Source: Candidatus Kosakonia sp. 282A-S69
GTDB lineage: Bacteria > Pseudomonadota > Gammaproteobacteria > Enterobacterales > Enterobacteriaceae
NCBI RefSeq assembly: GCF_029433855.1
Contig: NZ_JAROAU010000001.1
Span: 470,468-534,467 of the forward strand
DNA: 64,000 bases
Direction of reading: 5' to 3'
The notes under the pieces were generated by a model. That model worked only from the letters and a program-made list of their open reading frames with translations. It searched no databases and was not told the DNA's origin. The translations under genes were made by a program, and so were the position numbers. Positions 49,178 to 57,825 of this stretch are shown piece by piece (positions within the stretch are counted from its first letter, which is position 1; each line of letters opens with the position of its first letter).

Positions 49178-49669
49178 TTAGCGCTTCATGCGCGCCATAT
49201 AGTACGAATCGACATACTCGCCGTTACGTAATGAATGGCGTTTCGCCGTACCTTCCACTTCGAAACCAAACTTACGGTAAACCGCCAGCGCTGGCGCGTT
49301 ATCGGCATATACCGACAATTCAATGCGATCGATACGCAGCCAGTTGTCACACAGGTGCACCATCTCCTGAATTAACGCGCTGGCGACGCCGCGGTTATGA
49401 AATTGTGGCGCAACCATAATGCCAAAGCTGGCGACGTGACTGCGGCGCGGGTTTTGCTCAACCATTAAACCGAGATGGCCAGCCACCTGCTCATCAAGCG
49501 TGGCAATCAGATCCCGGCGGCCCGGCTGCGGGGTTAAGCGTTTATGCCAGTGATCGGAAGAGGGATGAGGTAGCTGGAGTAGGTTTTGATACACCTCGGG
49601 CTGCGCATAAATCTGTCGTAACGGCTCGACATCGTGCATTTCAGCGTGGCGTATCACTATCTCGCTCAT
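49178..49669 (-). CDS. yhhY: N-acetyltransferase YhhY
   Basis: A 163-residue GNAT acetyltransferase (E. coli YhhY 162), reported to acetylate some amino acids such as methionine and phenylalanine. Acetyl-CoA-loop NRGVASALIQEM and the C-terminal LAVYRKFGFEVEGTAKRHSLRNGEYVD pattern are clear, as is RRSHVASFGIMV. The start at 49669 gives MSEIVIRHAE as in E. coli; a longer in-frame start would run into the ryhB promoter. Confidence 0.92.
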   Translation of the reverse strand: MSEIVIRHAEMHDVEPLRQIYAQPEVYQNLLQLPHPSSDHWHKRLTPQPGRRDLIATLDEQVAGHLGLMVEQNPRRSHVASFGIMVAPQFHNRGVASALIQEMVHLCDNWLRIDRIELSVYADNAPALAVYRKFGFEVEGTAKRHSLRNGEYVDSYYMARMKR

Positions 49670-49767
49670 CCTGCTTCTCCTGTTGGGTGGGTTAGCTTTC
49701 ACCTTCCGGTCTTTCTGGCGAAGCGTCAACTGCCATTTTTTGCCAAAGGGGGTAGACAAGTGCGAAT

Positions 49768-49786
49768 GATAATGATTATTATTGCC
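49768..49786 (+). promoter_or_regulatory. Fur box and promoter of ryhB
   Basis: GATAATGATTATTATTGCC matches 15 of 19 positions of the Fur consensus. It overlaps a -10 TATTAT (49777-49782), and TAGACA at 49753 stands 18 bases upstream as a -35. Iron-loaded Fur would therefore silence ryhB. Confidence 0.88.
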
Positions 49787-49788
49787 AT

Positions 49789-49880
49789 GCGTTCAGGGAA
49801 ACCGTACGGTAATCCTGAAAGCACGACATTGCTCACATTGCTTCCAGTATTTCTTAGCCAGCCGGGTGCTGGCTTTTTTT
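49789..49880 (+). ncRNA. ryhB: Small RNA RyhB
   Basis: RyhB is the Hfq-dependent iron-starvation RNA that down-regulates iron-using proteins such as SodB and Sdh. The core CTGAAAGCACGACATTGCTC at 49815 and ACATTGCTTCCAGTATT are identical or nearly identical to E. coli RyhB. It ends in the terminator AGCCAGC-CGGGT-GCTGGCT plus a T-run (49857-49881). The 5' stem differs from E. coli. It lies next to yhhY as in E. coli, but with a bactofilin gene inserted before yhhX. Confidence 0.96.
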
Positions 49881-49886
49881 TACCTG

Positions 49887-50495
49887 TTATTCAGCGGCTC
49901 GCTTCTTCTCTTTCTCAACGCCAAATTTCGCAATCGGCGCGGTGAGCTTCGCCTGCCCTGAGAAGGTGCCGCCTTTCTTGATGGTCAGCGCGCTGTAGGT
50001 CAACGTGCCGTTGATATTGCCATTCTCTTCGATATTCAGCGTTTCGCTGCTGCACTCGCCATTCACCGTGCCATCGATAAAGAGTTCGCGGCAGACGAGA
50101 TTACCTTCAACCACCCCGTTACGCATAATGCGAATAATGTTGTCTTTCGCTTCGATATTGCCGGTAAGCGTGCCGTAAATATGCACTTGTCCGTTCGACG
50201 TAATATTGCCGACAAAGGTGGTGCCGCTGGCAACAACCGTGCTCTGCTTCTCATCGCGCAGCGTCTCTTTTTCGTTAATCAGTGAGGCTGCAATCGGTTG
50301 TAGTGGAGGCGTTTTTGGGGTTTTCTCTTTACCAAACATAGCGTTAACCTGATGTTGTACAAAATGTAAGAAGAAGCCGAGAAGCGTTAGCGATGCCGCA
50401 ACCTGTGCCCAGAGCCGTGCGTCAACGCACCAGCTCCCCAGCGCGAAGGCCCAAAAAGCAAGAGCGAGATTGAAATACCAGTAGTGCTTATCCAT
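49887..50495 (-). CDS. Bactofilin (polymer-forming cytoskeletal protein) with membrane anchor
   Basis: The product is 202 residues. Two hydrophobic segments at the N-terminus (about 8-25 and 32-48) suggest membrane anchoring. A bactofilin beta-helix (about 85-185) follows, with short hydrophobic strands and glycine turns such as GNITSNGQVHIYGTLTGNI and GVVEGNLVCRELFIDGTVNGE. Bactofilins polymerise without nucleotide and act as envelope or cell-shape scaffolds. Its stop is six bases beyond the ryhB terminator, on the opposite strand, so transcription from either side could interfere. E. coli lacks it between ryhB and yhhX. Confidence 0.85.
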   Translation of the reverse strand: MDKHYWYFNLALAFWAFALGSWCVDARLWAQVAASLTLLGFFLHFVQHQVNAMFGKEKTPKTPPLQPIAASLINEKETLRDEKQSTVVASGTTFVGNITSNGQVHIYGTLTGNIEAKDNIIRIMRNGVVEGNLVCRELFIDGTVNGECSSETLNIEENGNINGTLTYSALTIKKGGTFSGQAKLTAPIAKFGVEKEKKRAAE

Positions 50496-50727
50496 GCTGT
50501 ATTGCGCGCAACTCCCTGCGTAGTGGGTGCTTCTGACTTATGAAAGGGGCAAAAGGATTGCCGCATGTTTTATGCGGGAATTAGGGGGGGCAATCAAGTG
50601 CGTGGAAGAAAAATCGGAATTTATAAATAACTCAGAAGCATAACAATAATCGATAAATAGAGGCTTCTGGTTTTGGCTCTCGCCGTGCCTGGTCTAAGGT
50701 AAAGAGAGATATTTTGCAAAGGACGAC

Positions 50728-51768
50728 ATGATGACTCTACATTGCGCATTTATTGGATTTGGTAAAAGCACCACCCGGTATCACCTGCCTTATGTTCTCA
50801 ACCGTAAAGCCAGCTGGCACGTGGCGCATATCTTCCGCCGCCACCCAAAGCCGCAGGAGCAACACCCCGATTATCAGCACATTCACTTCACCAGCGACCT
50901 GGACGAGGTGCTTAACGATCCGCAGGTCAAACTGGTGATTGTCTGCACCCATGCCGATAGCCATTTCGACTATGCGAAACGCGCGCTGGAAGCCGGCAAA
51001 AATGTGCTGGTCGAGAAACCGTTCACACCGACAATCGCTGAGGCGGTCACGCTGTTTGAGCTGGCGAAAAGCAAAGGCCTGACGGTGACGCCCTATCAAA
51101 ACCGCCGTTTTGACTCCTGCTTCCTCACCACCAAAAAGGTGATTGAGAGCGGCAAACTGGGCGAGATTGTTGAGATCGAAAGCCATTTTGACTACTACCG
51201 CCCGGAAGCGGAAACCAAGCCCGGCCTGCCGCAGGATGGATCGTTTTATGGCCTCGGCGTGCATACCATGGATCAGATCATCTCGCTGTATGGTCGCCCT
51301 GATCATGCTGCATATGACATCCGCAGCCTGCGCAATAAAGCTAACCCGGACGATACGTTCGAAGCGCAGCTTTTCTATGGCGATCTGAAAGCGATTGTGA
51401 AAACCAGCCACCTGGTCAAAATCGATTACCCGAAATTTATCGTTCATGGTCGTAAAGGCTCGTTCATTAAATATGGCGTCGATCAGCAGGAGACCAGCCT
51501 GAAAGCCAATATCATGCCTGGCGACGCGGGCTTTGCCGCAGATGACAGCGTGGGCATTCTGGAGTATGTCAACGACGCGGGCGAAACGGTGCGTGAAGAG
51601 ATTGCGCCCGAGAGTGGGGACTATGGCCGGGTGTACGATGCGCTCTATGAAACGCTGACGAACGGCGCAGAAAATTACGTCAAGGAAACTGACGTTCTTA
51701 CTAACCTTGAGCTGCTTGAACGCGCCTTCGAGCAGGCATCACCCGCGACAATAACCCTCGCGAAATAA
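50728..51768 (+). CDS. yhhX: Gfo/Idh/MocA-family oxidoreductase YhhX
   Basis: A 346-residue NAD(P)-dependent oxidoreductase (E. coli YhhX 345). The Rossmann part begins CAFIGFGKSTTRYHLPYV, and EKPFTP is the family motif for sugar-type dehydrogenases. The C-terminal half carries HTMDQIISL. Its substrate is unknown. ATG at 50728 or 50731 could start it. The 231-base gap to the bactofilin gene is AT-rich and holds its promoter; no other gene is seen there. Confidence 0.93.
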   Translation: MMTLHCAFIGFGKSTTRYHLPYVLNRKASWHVAHIFRRHPKPQEQHPDYQHIHFTSDLDEVLNDPQVKLVIVCTHADSHFDYAKRALEAGKNVLVEKPFTPTIAEAVTLFELAKSKGLTVTPYQNRRFDSCFLTTKKVIESGKLGEIVEIESHFDYYRPEAETKPGLPQDGSFYGLGVHTMDQIISLYGRPDHAAYDIRSLRNKANPDDTFEAQLFYGDLKAIVKTSHLVKIDYPKFIVHGRKGSFIKYGVDQQETSLKANIMPGDAGFAADDSVGILEYVNDAGETVREEIAPESGDYGRVYDALYETLTNGAENYVKETDVLTNLELLERAFEQASPATITLAK

Positions 51769-51890
51769 GGTAATAAGGCTCCTCTGGGCTTGTTCACTTT
51801 TTTTGAACAGAGGAGTCAATTTTCACCCTCTATGATTGGGCCATGATTGCGTCCACACTTACTCCATCGAAAACAGACGGGGTAAACAAG

Positions 51891-52586
51891 ATGATCTTCT
51901 TACGCAAAGCAAATGATCGCGGACACGCTAACCATGGCTGGCTCGACTCCTGGCACACCTTCTCGTTTGCTAACTATTACGATCCAAACTTCATGGGTTT
52001 TTCAGCGCTGCGCGTGATTAACGATGACGTTATTGATGCGGGGCAGGGCTTCGGTACCCATCCGCATAAAGACATGGAGATCCTGACTTATGTGCTGGAA
52101 GGCGCGGTAGAGCACCAGGACAGCATGGGTAACAAAGAGCAGGTTCCGGCGGGCGAATTCCAGATCATGAGCGCCGGCACCGGGGTGCGTCACTCTGAGT
52201 ACAACCCGAGCAAAACCGATCGTCTGCGCCTGTACCAAATCTGGATCATCCCGGAAACTAACGGTATTGAGCCGCGCTACGAGCAGCGCCGGTTTGACGC
52301 CACACAGGGCAAACAGCTGGTGCTTTCCCCGGACGCCCGTGACGGTTCGCTGAAAGTGCATCAAGATATGGAGCTTTACCGCTGGGCGCTGCTGAAAGAT
52401 GAGCACTCTGTCCATCAGATTGCCGCCGAGCGCCGCGTCTGGATCCAGGTAGTAAAAGGTGATGTCACCATTAACGGCACTAAAGCGACCACCAGCGATG
52501 GCCTTGCTATCTGGGATGAGCAGGCGATATCGGTTCATGCCGACAGCGATAGCGAAATCTTGCTCTTCGATCTGCCGCCGGTGTGA
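51891..52586 (+). CDS. yhhW: Pirin-family quercetin 2,3-dioxygenase YhhW
   Basis: A bicupin pirin protein of 231 residues, identical in length to E. coli YhhW, which shows quercetinase activity in vitro. Metal-binding His residues are in GTHPHKDMEILTYVLEG, and a Glu and His in IRHSEYNP-like GVRHSEYNPS. The start at 51891 gives MIFLRKANDRGHANHGWLDS; a start 16 codons upstream is not supported by homology. It is followed by gntR. Confidence 0.93.
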   Translation: MIFLRKANDRGHANHGWLDSWHTFSFANYYDPNFMGFSALRVINDDVIDAGQGFGTHPHKDMEILTYVLEGAVEHQDSMGNKEQVPAGEFQIMSAGTGVRHSEYNPSKTDRLRLYQIWIIPETNGIEPRYEQRRFDATQGKQLVLSPDARDGSLKVHQDMELYRWALLKDEHSVHQIAAERRVWIQVVKGDVTINGTKATTSDGLAIWDEQAISVHADSDSEILLFDLPPV

Positions 52587-52688
52587 TGTGGCGTAAATAA
52601 ACGCGCAATCCTGGGGTTTTGACCGCAAGATTGCGCATTGTCCGTGATAAACTGCGCACCCCTCACTTTTGCGTAAATTATCAGGGCG

Positions 52689-53684
52689 ATGAAAAAGAAA
52701 AGACCCGTACTACAGGATGTGGCCGATCGCGTAGGCGTGACCAAAATGACGGTCAGCCGTTTTTTGCGTAACCCGGAACAGGTTTCCATCGCTTTACGCG
52801 GCAAAATCGCCGCCGCCCTTGATGAATTGGGTTATATCCCCAACCGCGCGCCCGATATTCTCTCCAACGCCACCAGCCGCGCCATTGGCGTGCTTCTCCC
52901 CTCTTTGACAAACCAGGTCTTCGCCGAAGTGCTTCGCGGCATCGAAAGCGTCACCGATGCGCACGGCTATCAGACCATGCTGGCGCACTATGGCTACAAA
53001 GCGGAAATGGAGGAGGAGCGGCTGGAGTCGATGCTCTCCTGGAATATTGATGGCTTAGTCCTCACCGAACGCACCCATACCCCGCGCACACTGAAAATGA
53101 TCGAAGTGGCGGGCATCCCGGTAGTTGAATTGATGGACAGTAAATCCCCCTGCCTCGATATCGCCGTTGGCTTTGATAACTTCGAGGCCGCCCGGCAAAT
53201 CACAAGCGCCATTCTTGTGCGCGGCCATCGTCGGGTCGCCTATCTCGGTGCACGTCTGGATGAACGTACTATCATCAAACAGAAGGGGTACGAGCAGGCG
53301 ATGCTGGATGCGGGGCTGACGCCGTACAGTGTGATGGTGGAACAATCCTCCTCTTATACCGCCGGCATTGAGTTGATGCGCCAGGCACGCCGCGAGTATC
53401 CGCAGCTTGATGGGATTTTCTGTACAAACGATGACCTTGCCGTCGGCGCCGCGTTTGAGTGCCAGCGTCTGGGGCTGAAGATCCCACAAGATATGGCAAT
53501 TGCCGGGTTCCACGGGCATGACATTGGTCAGGTGATGGAGCCGCGTCTGGCAAGCGTGCTGACGCCGCGTGAGCGCATGGGGCGCATCGGTGCGGAACGG
53601 CTGCTGGCGCGTATCCGTGGTGAAGTAGTTACGCCAAAAATGTTAGATTTAGGTTTCACATTGTCACCGGGTGGATCTATTTAG
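52689..53684 (+). CDS. gntR: Gluconate operon repressor GntR (LacI family)
   Basis: GntR represses gluconate uptake and kinase genes until gluconate binds. The 331-residue protein (same as E. coli) has the LacI helix-turn-helix LQDVADRVGVTKMTVSRFLR and the hinge ALDELGYIPNRAP, then a periplasmic-binding-protein-like effector domain. Tandem GntR palindromes lie in the gntK leader at 53765-53790, supporting local control. Confidence 0.96.
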   Translation: MKKKRPVLQDVADRVGVTKMTVSRFLRNPEQVSIALRGKIAAALDELGYIPNRAPDILSNATSRAIGVLLPSLTNQVFAEVLRGIESVTDAHGYQTMLAHYGYKAEMEEERLESMLSWNIDGLVLTERTHTPRTLKMIEVAGIPVVELMDSKSPCLDIAVGFDNFEAARQITSAILVRGHRRVAYLGARLDERTIIKQKGYEQAMLDAGLTPYSVMVEQSSSYTAGIELMRQARREYPQLDGIFCTNDDLAVGAAFECQRLGLKIPQDMAIAGFHGHDIGQVMEPRLASVLTPRERMGRIGAERLLARIRGEVVTPKMLDLGFTLSPGGSI

Positions 53685-53693
53685 TCTGACAAA

Positions 53694-53709
53694 TTTGAAG
53701 TAGCTCACA
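53694..53709 (+). promoter_or_regulatory. CRP site upstream of gntK
   Basis: TTTGA-AGTAGC-TCACA matches 9 of 10 core bases of TGTGA-N6-TCACA. It lies 71 bases before the first GntR palindrome, where activation by cAMP-CRP of gntKU would be expected. Confidence 0.65.
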
Positions 53710-53764
53710 CTTATTTATCTCTGGTCGCTGTGGATATTGCTTCTCTGGGATCGCGGCAGGACAA

Positions 53765-53790
53765 TGTTACCGATAACAGTTACCCGTAAC
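53765..53790. promoter_or_regulatory. Tandem GntR operators before gntK
   Basis: Two abutting palindromes, TGTTACCGATAACA (53765-53778) and GTTACCCGTAAC (53779-53790), resemble the GntR site ATGTTACCGGTAACAT-type sequence. They end 31 bases before the gntK start. Confidence 0.85.
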
Positions 53791-53821
53791 AATTCACTCT
53801 TGCACCCGTGGGGGCTACCCT

Positions 53822-54355
53822 TTGAGCACAACAAACCTTGATCACCATGTTTTCGTTCTGATGGGCGTTTCAGGCAGCGGCAAATCTGCGGTTGCCAGCG
53901 AAGTCGCGTATCAGCTTAAAGCTGCGTTTCTCGACGGCGACTTTCTCCATCCGCGAAGCAACATTAATAAGATGGCCTCCGGCGAACCGCTGAATGACGA
54001 CGACCGCAAACCGTGGTTGCAGGCGCTGAACGATGCTGCCTTCGCCATGCAGCGCACCAACAAAGTGTCGCTGATCGTCTGCTCCGCGCTGAAAAAGCAC
54101 TACCGCGACCTGCTGCGCGCCGGTAATCCTAACCTCTCCTTCATCTACCTGAAGGGCGAATTCGATGTTATCGAAAGCCGCCTGAAAGCGCGTAAAGGCC
54201 ACTTCTTCAAAACGCAGATGCTGGTCACCCAGTTCGAAACGTTGCAGGAGCCGGGCGAAGATGAACGCGATGTGCTGGTGGTAAATATTGATCAACCGCT
54301 TGACGGTGTGGTCGCCAGCACCATTGAAGTAATAACCAAAGGCCGTGAGCAGTGA
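53822..54355 (+). CDS. gntK: Gluconokinase GntK
   Basis: GntK phosphorylates D-gluconate to 6-phosphogluconate in the cytoplasm. The 177-residue protein has the P-loop GVSGSGKSA near residue 16, FLDGDFLHP and the lid region KARKGHFF. The start codon is TTG, with GGGGGCT 5-10 bases upstream, and gives the E. coli-like MSTTNLDHHVF. The stop overlaps the GTG of gntU. Confidence 0.95.
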   Translation: MSTTNLDHHVFVLMGVSGSGKSAVASEVAYQLKAAFLDGDFLHPRSNINKMASGEPLNDDDRKPWLQALNDAAFAMQRTNKVSLIVCSALKKHYRDLLRAGNPNLSFIYLKGEFDVIESRLKARKGHFFKTQMLVTQFETLQEPGEDERDVLVVNIDQPLDGVVASTIEVITKGREQ

Positions 54356-55692
54356 GTACATTAACGCTGGTATTAACCGCCGTCGGTTCTGTTTTACTGC
54401 TGCTGTTTTTAGTGATGAAAGCGCGAATGCACGCTTTCGTTGCGCTGATGGTGGTCTCGATTGGCGCCGGGCTCTTCTCCGGCATGCCGCTGACGAAAAT
54501 CGCGCAGACCATGGAAAAGGGGATGGGCGGTACGCTCGGGTTTCTCGCCATTGTGGTAGCACTCGGCGCGATGTTCGGCAAAATCCTGCATGAGACCGGC
54601 GCGGTGGATCAAATCGCCGTCAAAATGCTTAACTCCTTCGGCCACAGCCGCGCGCACTATGCAATTGGTCTTGCGGGGCTGATTTGTGCCTTGCCGCTCT
54701 TCTTCGAAGTGGCGATTGTCTTGCTGATAAGCGTCGCCTTCTCAATGGCGCGCCACACCGGTACTAACCTGGTTAAACTGGTTATTCCGCTGTTCGCGGG
54801 CGTTGCGGCGGCGGCGGCATTCCTGCTGCCGGGGCCTGCGCCGATGCTGCTCGCCTCGCAGATGCATGCTGATTTCGGCTGGATGATCCTGATTGGCCTC
54901 TGCGCCGCGATCCCGGGTATGCTGGTCGCCGGGCCGTTGTGGGGCAACTTTATCAGCCGCCACGTTGAGCTGCATATTCCGGACGATGTCAGCGAGCCGC
55001 ACCTCGGCGAAGGTAAAATGCCGTCGTTTGGCTTCAGCCTTGCGCTGATCCTGCTGCCGCTGGTGCTGGTGGGGATGAAAACCATCGCCGCGCGCTTCGT
55101 GGCTGAAGGCAGCACGCTTTATCAGTGGATGGAGTTTATCGGTCACCCCTTTACCGCCATTCTGGTTGCCTGCCTGGTCGCGATTTACGGTCTGGCGGTG
55201 CGTCAGGGAATGGAAAAAGATCGGGTGATGGAGATTTGCGGCCAGGCGCTGCAACCGGCGGGGATTATTCTGCTGGTGATTGGCGCAGGCGGCGTCTTCA
55301 AACAGGTGCTGGTCGATTCCGGCGTCGGCCCGGCGCTCGGCGAAGCGTTAACCGGCATGGGTTTACCTATCGCCGTGACCTGCTTCGTGCTGGCGGCTGC
55401 GGTACGTATTATCCAGGGTTCCGCGACCGTCGCCTGTCTGACCGCGGTGGGGCTGGTAATGCCAGTCATTGAACAGCTGCACTTCAACGGCGCGCAGATG
55501 GCGGCACTCTCCATCTGTATCGCGGGCGGTTCGATTGTCGTAAGTCACGTCAATGATGCCGGTTTCTGGCTCTATGGCCGCTTTACCGGCGCGACAGAAG
55601 CGCAAACCCTGAAAACCTGGACAATGATGGAAACCATCCTCGGCACCACCGGTGCGATTATCGGGATGATTGCCTTTACGCTGCTGAGCTAA
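54352..55692 (+). CDS. gntU: Low-affinity gluconate transporter GntU
   Basis: A Gnt-family permease that imports gluconate with low affinity, 446 residues, the same as E. coli. About a dozen membrane helices are visible; characteristic segments are GGTLGFLAIVVALGAMFGKI, GLICALPLFFEVAIVLLISV and HVNDAGFWLYG. The GTG start at 54352 overlaps the gntK stop (GTGA). In E. coli the asd and glg genes follow; here glpD does. Confidence 0.95.
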   Translation: MSTLTLVLTAVGSVLLLLFLVMKARMHAFVALMVVSIGAGLFSGMPLTKIAQTMEKGMGGTLGFLAIVVALGAMFGKILHETGAVDQIAVKMLNSFGHSRAHYAIGLAGLICALPLFFEVAIVLLISVAFSMARHTGTNLVKLVIPLFAGVAAAAAFLLPGPAPMLLASQMHADFGWMILIGLCAAIPGMLVAGPLWGNFISRHVELHIPDDVSEPHLGEGKMPSFGFSLALILLPLVLVGMKTIAARFVAEGSTLYQWMEFIGHPFTAILVACLVAIYGLAVRQGMEKDRVMEICGQALQPAGIILLVIGAGGVFKQVLVDSGVGPALGEALTGMGLPIAVTCFVLAAAVRIIQGSATVACLTAVGLVMPVIEQLHFNGAQMAALSICIAGGSIVVSHVNDAGFWLYGRFTGATEAQTLKTWTMMETILGTTGAIIGMIAFTLLS

Positions 55693-55701
55693 AGGCAAAA
55701 G

Positions 55702-55732
55702 AAAACCCGGTGGTTTTAGGCCACCGGGTTTT
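55702..55732. terminator. Bidirectional terminator between gntU and glpD
   Basis: A perfect 12-base stem AAAACCCGGTGG / CCACCGGGTTTT with loop TTTTAGG and flanking A/T runs lies between the convergent genes. Confidence 0.9.
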
Positions 55733-55743
55733 TGTGTTAACGC

Positions 55744-57249
55744 TTAAGATGCCAGCGACAGTTCCGCTTTGTTATTGCGCGTCAGCCACTGAGCAACGCG
55801 CGCCTGCTCCTCTTCACTCAGCCACATGCCAAGTTTAGTACGACGCCAGATGGCATCATCGAGGCGACGCACCCACTCATGCTCCACCAGGTAACGCAGT
55901 TCGGCTTCATACAGCTCATGGCCGAAGTGCTCGCCCATGCCATCAAGGCTGGTGATACCTGACAGAATCAGTTCACTGTTGCTGCCATAGGTACGGGCAT
56001 AGTGGCGCGCCAGCGATTCGCTGATGAACGGATATTGACGACGCAGTTTCGCCGCGTAATCATCACGATCGCCGTTGATATCGCCGCCGGGCAGAACGCA
56101 CTCTTTGGTCCACGCCGGGCCGATGCCTTTATAGTACGGCGTCAGTTTTTCCAGCGCATGCTCCGCCAGCTTGCGATAAGTGGTGAGCTTCCCGCCGAAG
56201 ACCGACAGCAGCGGCGCCTTACCGTTTTCGTCGTGAATATCGAGCGTGTAATCACGGGTGATCGCCTGCGGGGAATCCGATTCATCATCGCAGAGCGGGC
56301 GCACGCCAGAGTAGGTCCAGGCGATATCGTCACGGGTCAGCTGTTTCTTAAAGTGATCGTTATAGACGTTGAGCAGGTAGTTGATCTCATCATCGTCGAT
56401 CTGCACGTTTTTCGGATCGCCGTGGTACTCAACGTCGGTGGTGCCGATAATGGAGAACTCATCCATCCACGGGATCACAAAGACAATACGTTTATCTTCG
56501 TTTTGGAGGATATAGGCCTGCTTCTGTGCATGGGCGCGCGGCACCACAATATGGCTGCCTTTGATCAGGCGAATGCCGTATGGCGAAGGCAGTTTCATGC
56601 CGTCATCAAAGAACTCTTTTACCCACGGGCCGGTAGCGTTGACCAGACCGCGCGCTTTCCAGCTGAACTTCTCGCCGGTATCGATATCTTCCGCTTCCAC
56701 CACCCACAGGCCATTTTCACGACGCGCGCTGGTGGCACGGGTGCGGGTCATCACTTTGCCGCCTTTACGCTCAACCATCTGCGCATTCGCGAGCACCATG
56801 CGCGCATCATCGACCCAGCAGTCGGAATATTCGAATCCGCGCACGATTTCCGGCTTCAGCACCGATTCTGAGCCAAATCGCAACCCTTTCGACGCCGGCA
56901 GGCTGGTACGTTTGCCGAGGTGATCGTACATAAACAGACCGATACGAATCATCCACGCCGGGCGCAGGTGAGGGCGGTGCGGCAGGCGGAAACGCATCGG
57001 AAAGGCAATATGCGGTGCCATTTTCAGCAGCACTTCACGTTCGGCGAGCGCTTCGCTCACCAGGCGGAATTCATAGTGTTCAAGGTAGCGCAGGCCACCG
57101 TGAATCAATTTAGAGCTGTTGCTGGATGTCGCGCAGGCGAGATCCTGGGCCTCAAGCATGAGCACGGATAAACCACGCCCTGCGGCGTCAACCGCGATAC
57201 CGGCACCGTTAATGCCCCCGCCTATCACAATCATATCTTTGGTTTCCAT
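55744..57249 (-). CDS. glpD: Aerobic glycerol-3-phosphate dehydrogenase GlpD
   Basis: GlpD oxidises glycerol-3-phosphate to dihydroxyacetone phosphate and reduces ubiquinone at the inner membrane. The 501-residue flavoprotein (same as E. coli) has the FAD-binding VIGGGINGAGIAVDAAGRG at the N-terminus and SNSSKLIHGGLRYLEHYEFRLV. GAGGAT precedes the ATG at 57249; a start five codons earlier is not supported. A GlpR operator lies 34 bases upstream. Confidence 0.97.
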   Translation of the reverse strand: METKDMIVIGGGINGAGIAVDAAGRGLSVLMLEAQDLACATSSNSSKLIHGGLRYLEHYEFRLVSEALAEREVLLKMAPHIAFPMRFRLPHRPHLRPAWMIRIGLFMYDHLGKRTSLPASKGLRFGSESVLKPEIVRGFEYSDCWVDDARMVLANAQMVERKGGKVMTRTRATSARRENGLWVVEAEDIDTGEKFSWKARGLVNATGPWVKEFFDDGMKLPSPYGIRLIKGSHIVVPRAHAQKQAYILQNEDKRIVFVIPWMDEFSIIGTTDVEYHGDPKNVQIDDDEINYLLNVYNDHFKKQLTRDDIAWTYSGVRPLCDDESDSPQAITRDYTLDIHDENGKAPLLSVFGGKLTTYRKLAEHALEKLTPYYKGIGPAWTKECVLPGGDINGDRDDYAAKLRRQYPFISESLARHYARTYGSNSELILSGITSLDGMGEHFGHELYEAELRYLVEHEWVRRLDDAIWRRTKLGMWLSEEEQARVAQWLTRNNKAELSLAS

Positions 57250-57282
57250 GCTATCCTCACGCACTTTCGTAAAAGCTCAAAA

Positions 57283-57300
57283 ATGTTCGATATCGCTCAT
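57283..57300. promoter_or_regulatory. GlpR operator upstream of glpD
   Basis: ATGTTCGATATCGCTCAT matches 16 of 18 bases of the GlpR palindrome ATGTTCGATATCGAACAT. GlpR, encoded 1.4 kb away, would repress glpD without glycerol-3-phosphate. Confidence 0.85.
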
Positions 57301-57346
57301 AATAGCAAAGGAACGCGCTTTTGGTAACATCAAAAAAACAATTTAG

Positions 57347-57362
57347 AGTGATATGCATAACA
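57347..57362. promoter_or_regulatory. Possible CRP site between glpD and glpE
   Basis: AGTGA-TATGCA-TAACA matches 8 of 10 core bases of the CRP consensus. It lies 98 bases from the glpD start and 76 from the glpE start. E. coli glpD is CRP-activated. Confidence 0.5.
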
Positions 57363-57437
57363 TAATGGCGCTTCACCGGGGTCACGACGTACACTTGTCG
57401 CAGCCTAGCCATAATTCGTGTCAATTAAGAGAACGCC

Positions 57438-57767
57438 ATGGATCAGTTTGAATGTATTAATGTTGAAGAGACCCACCAGAAATTGCAGCAGCAGCAGGCC
57501 GTGCTGGTCGATATCCGCGATCCGCAGAGTTTCGCGATGGGCCATACGCCGGGCGCGTTTCACCTCACTAACGACACGTTGGGCGCGTTTATGCGCGACA
57601 ACGATTTCGACACGCCGGTGATGGTGATGTGCTATCACGGCAACAGCAGTAAAGGTGCCGCGCAATACCTGCTGCAACAGGGTTATGAAGAGGTCTACAG
57701 TGTCGACGGCGGTTTCGATGCGTGGCATCGCCACTTCCCGGCAGAAGTCGAGCACGGCACGCTTTAG
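57438..57767 (+). CDS. glpE: Thiosulfate sulfurtransferase GlpE
   Basis: A single-domain rhodanese, 109 residues, that moves sulfane sulfur from thiosulfate to cyanide or dithiols such as thioredoxin. The catalytic Cys65, as in E. coli, lies in [14 protein letters not shown]; the fold also shows [11 protein letters not shown]. It heads glpEGR, divergent from glpD. E. coli GlpE is 108 residues. Confidence 0.95.
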   Translation: MDQFECINVEETHQKLQQQQAVLVDIRDPQSFAMGHTPGAFHLTNDTLGAFMRDNDFDTPVMVMCYHGNSSKGAAQYLLQQGYEEVYSVDGGFDAWHRHFPAEVEHGTL

Positions 57768-57825
57768 GCGAAGCGCGACTCTCCGCTATACTGTCTCTCT
57801 TTGTATGGACTAAGCGACGCCCGTC

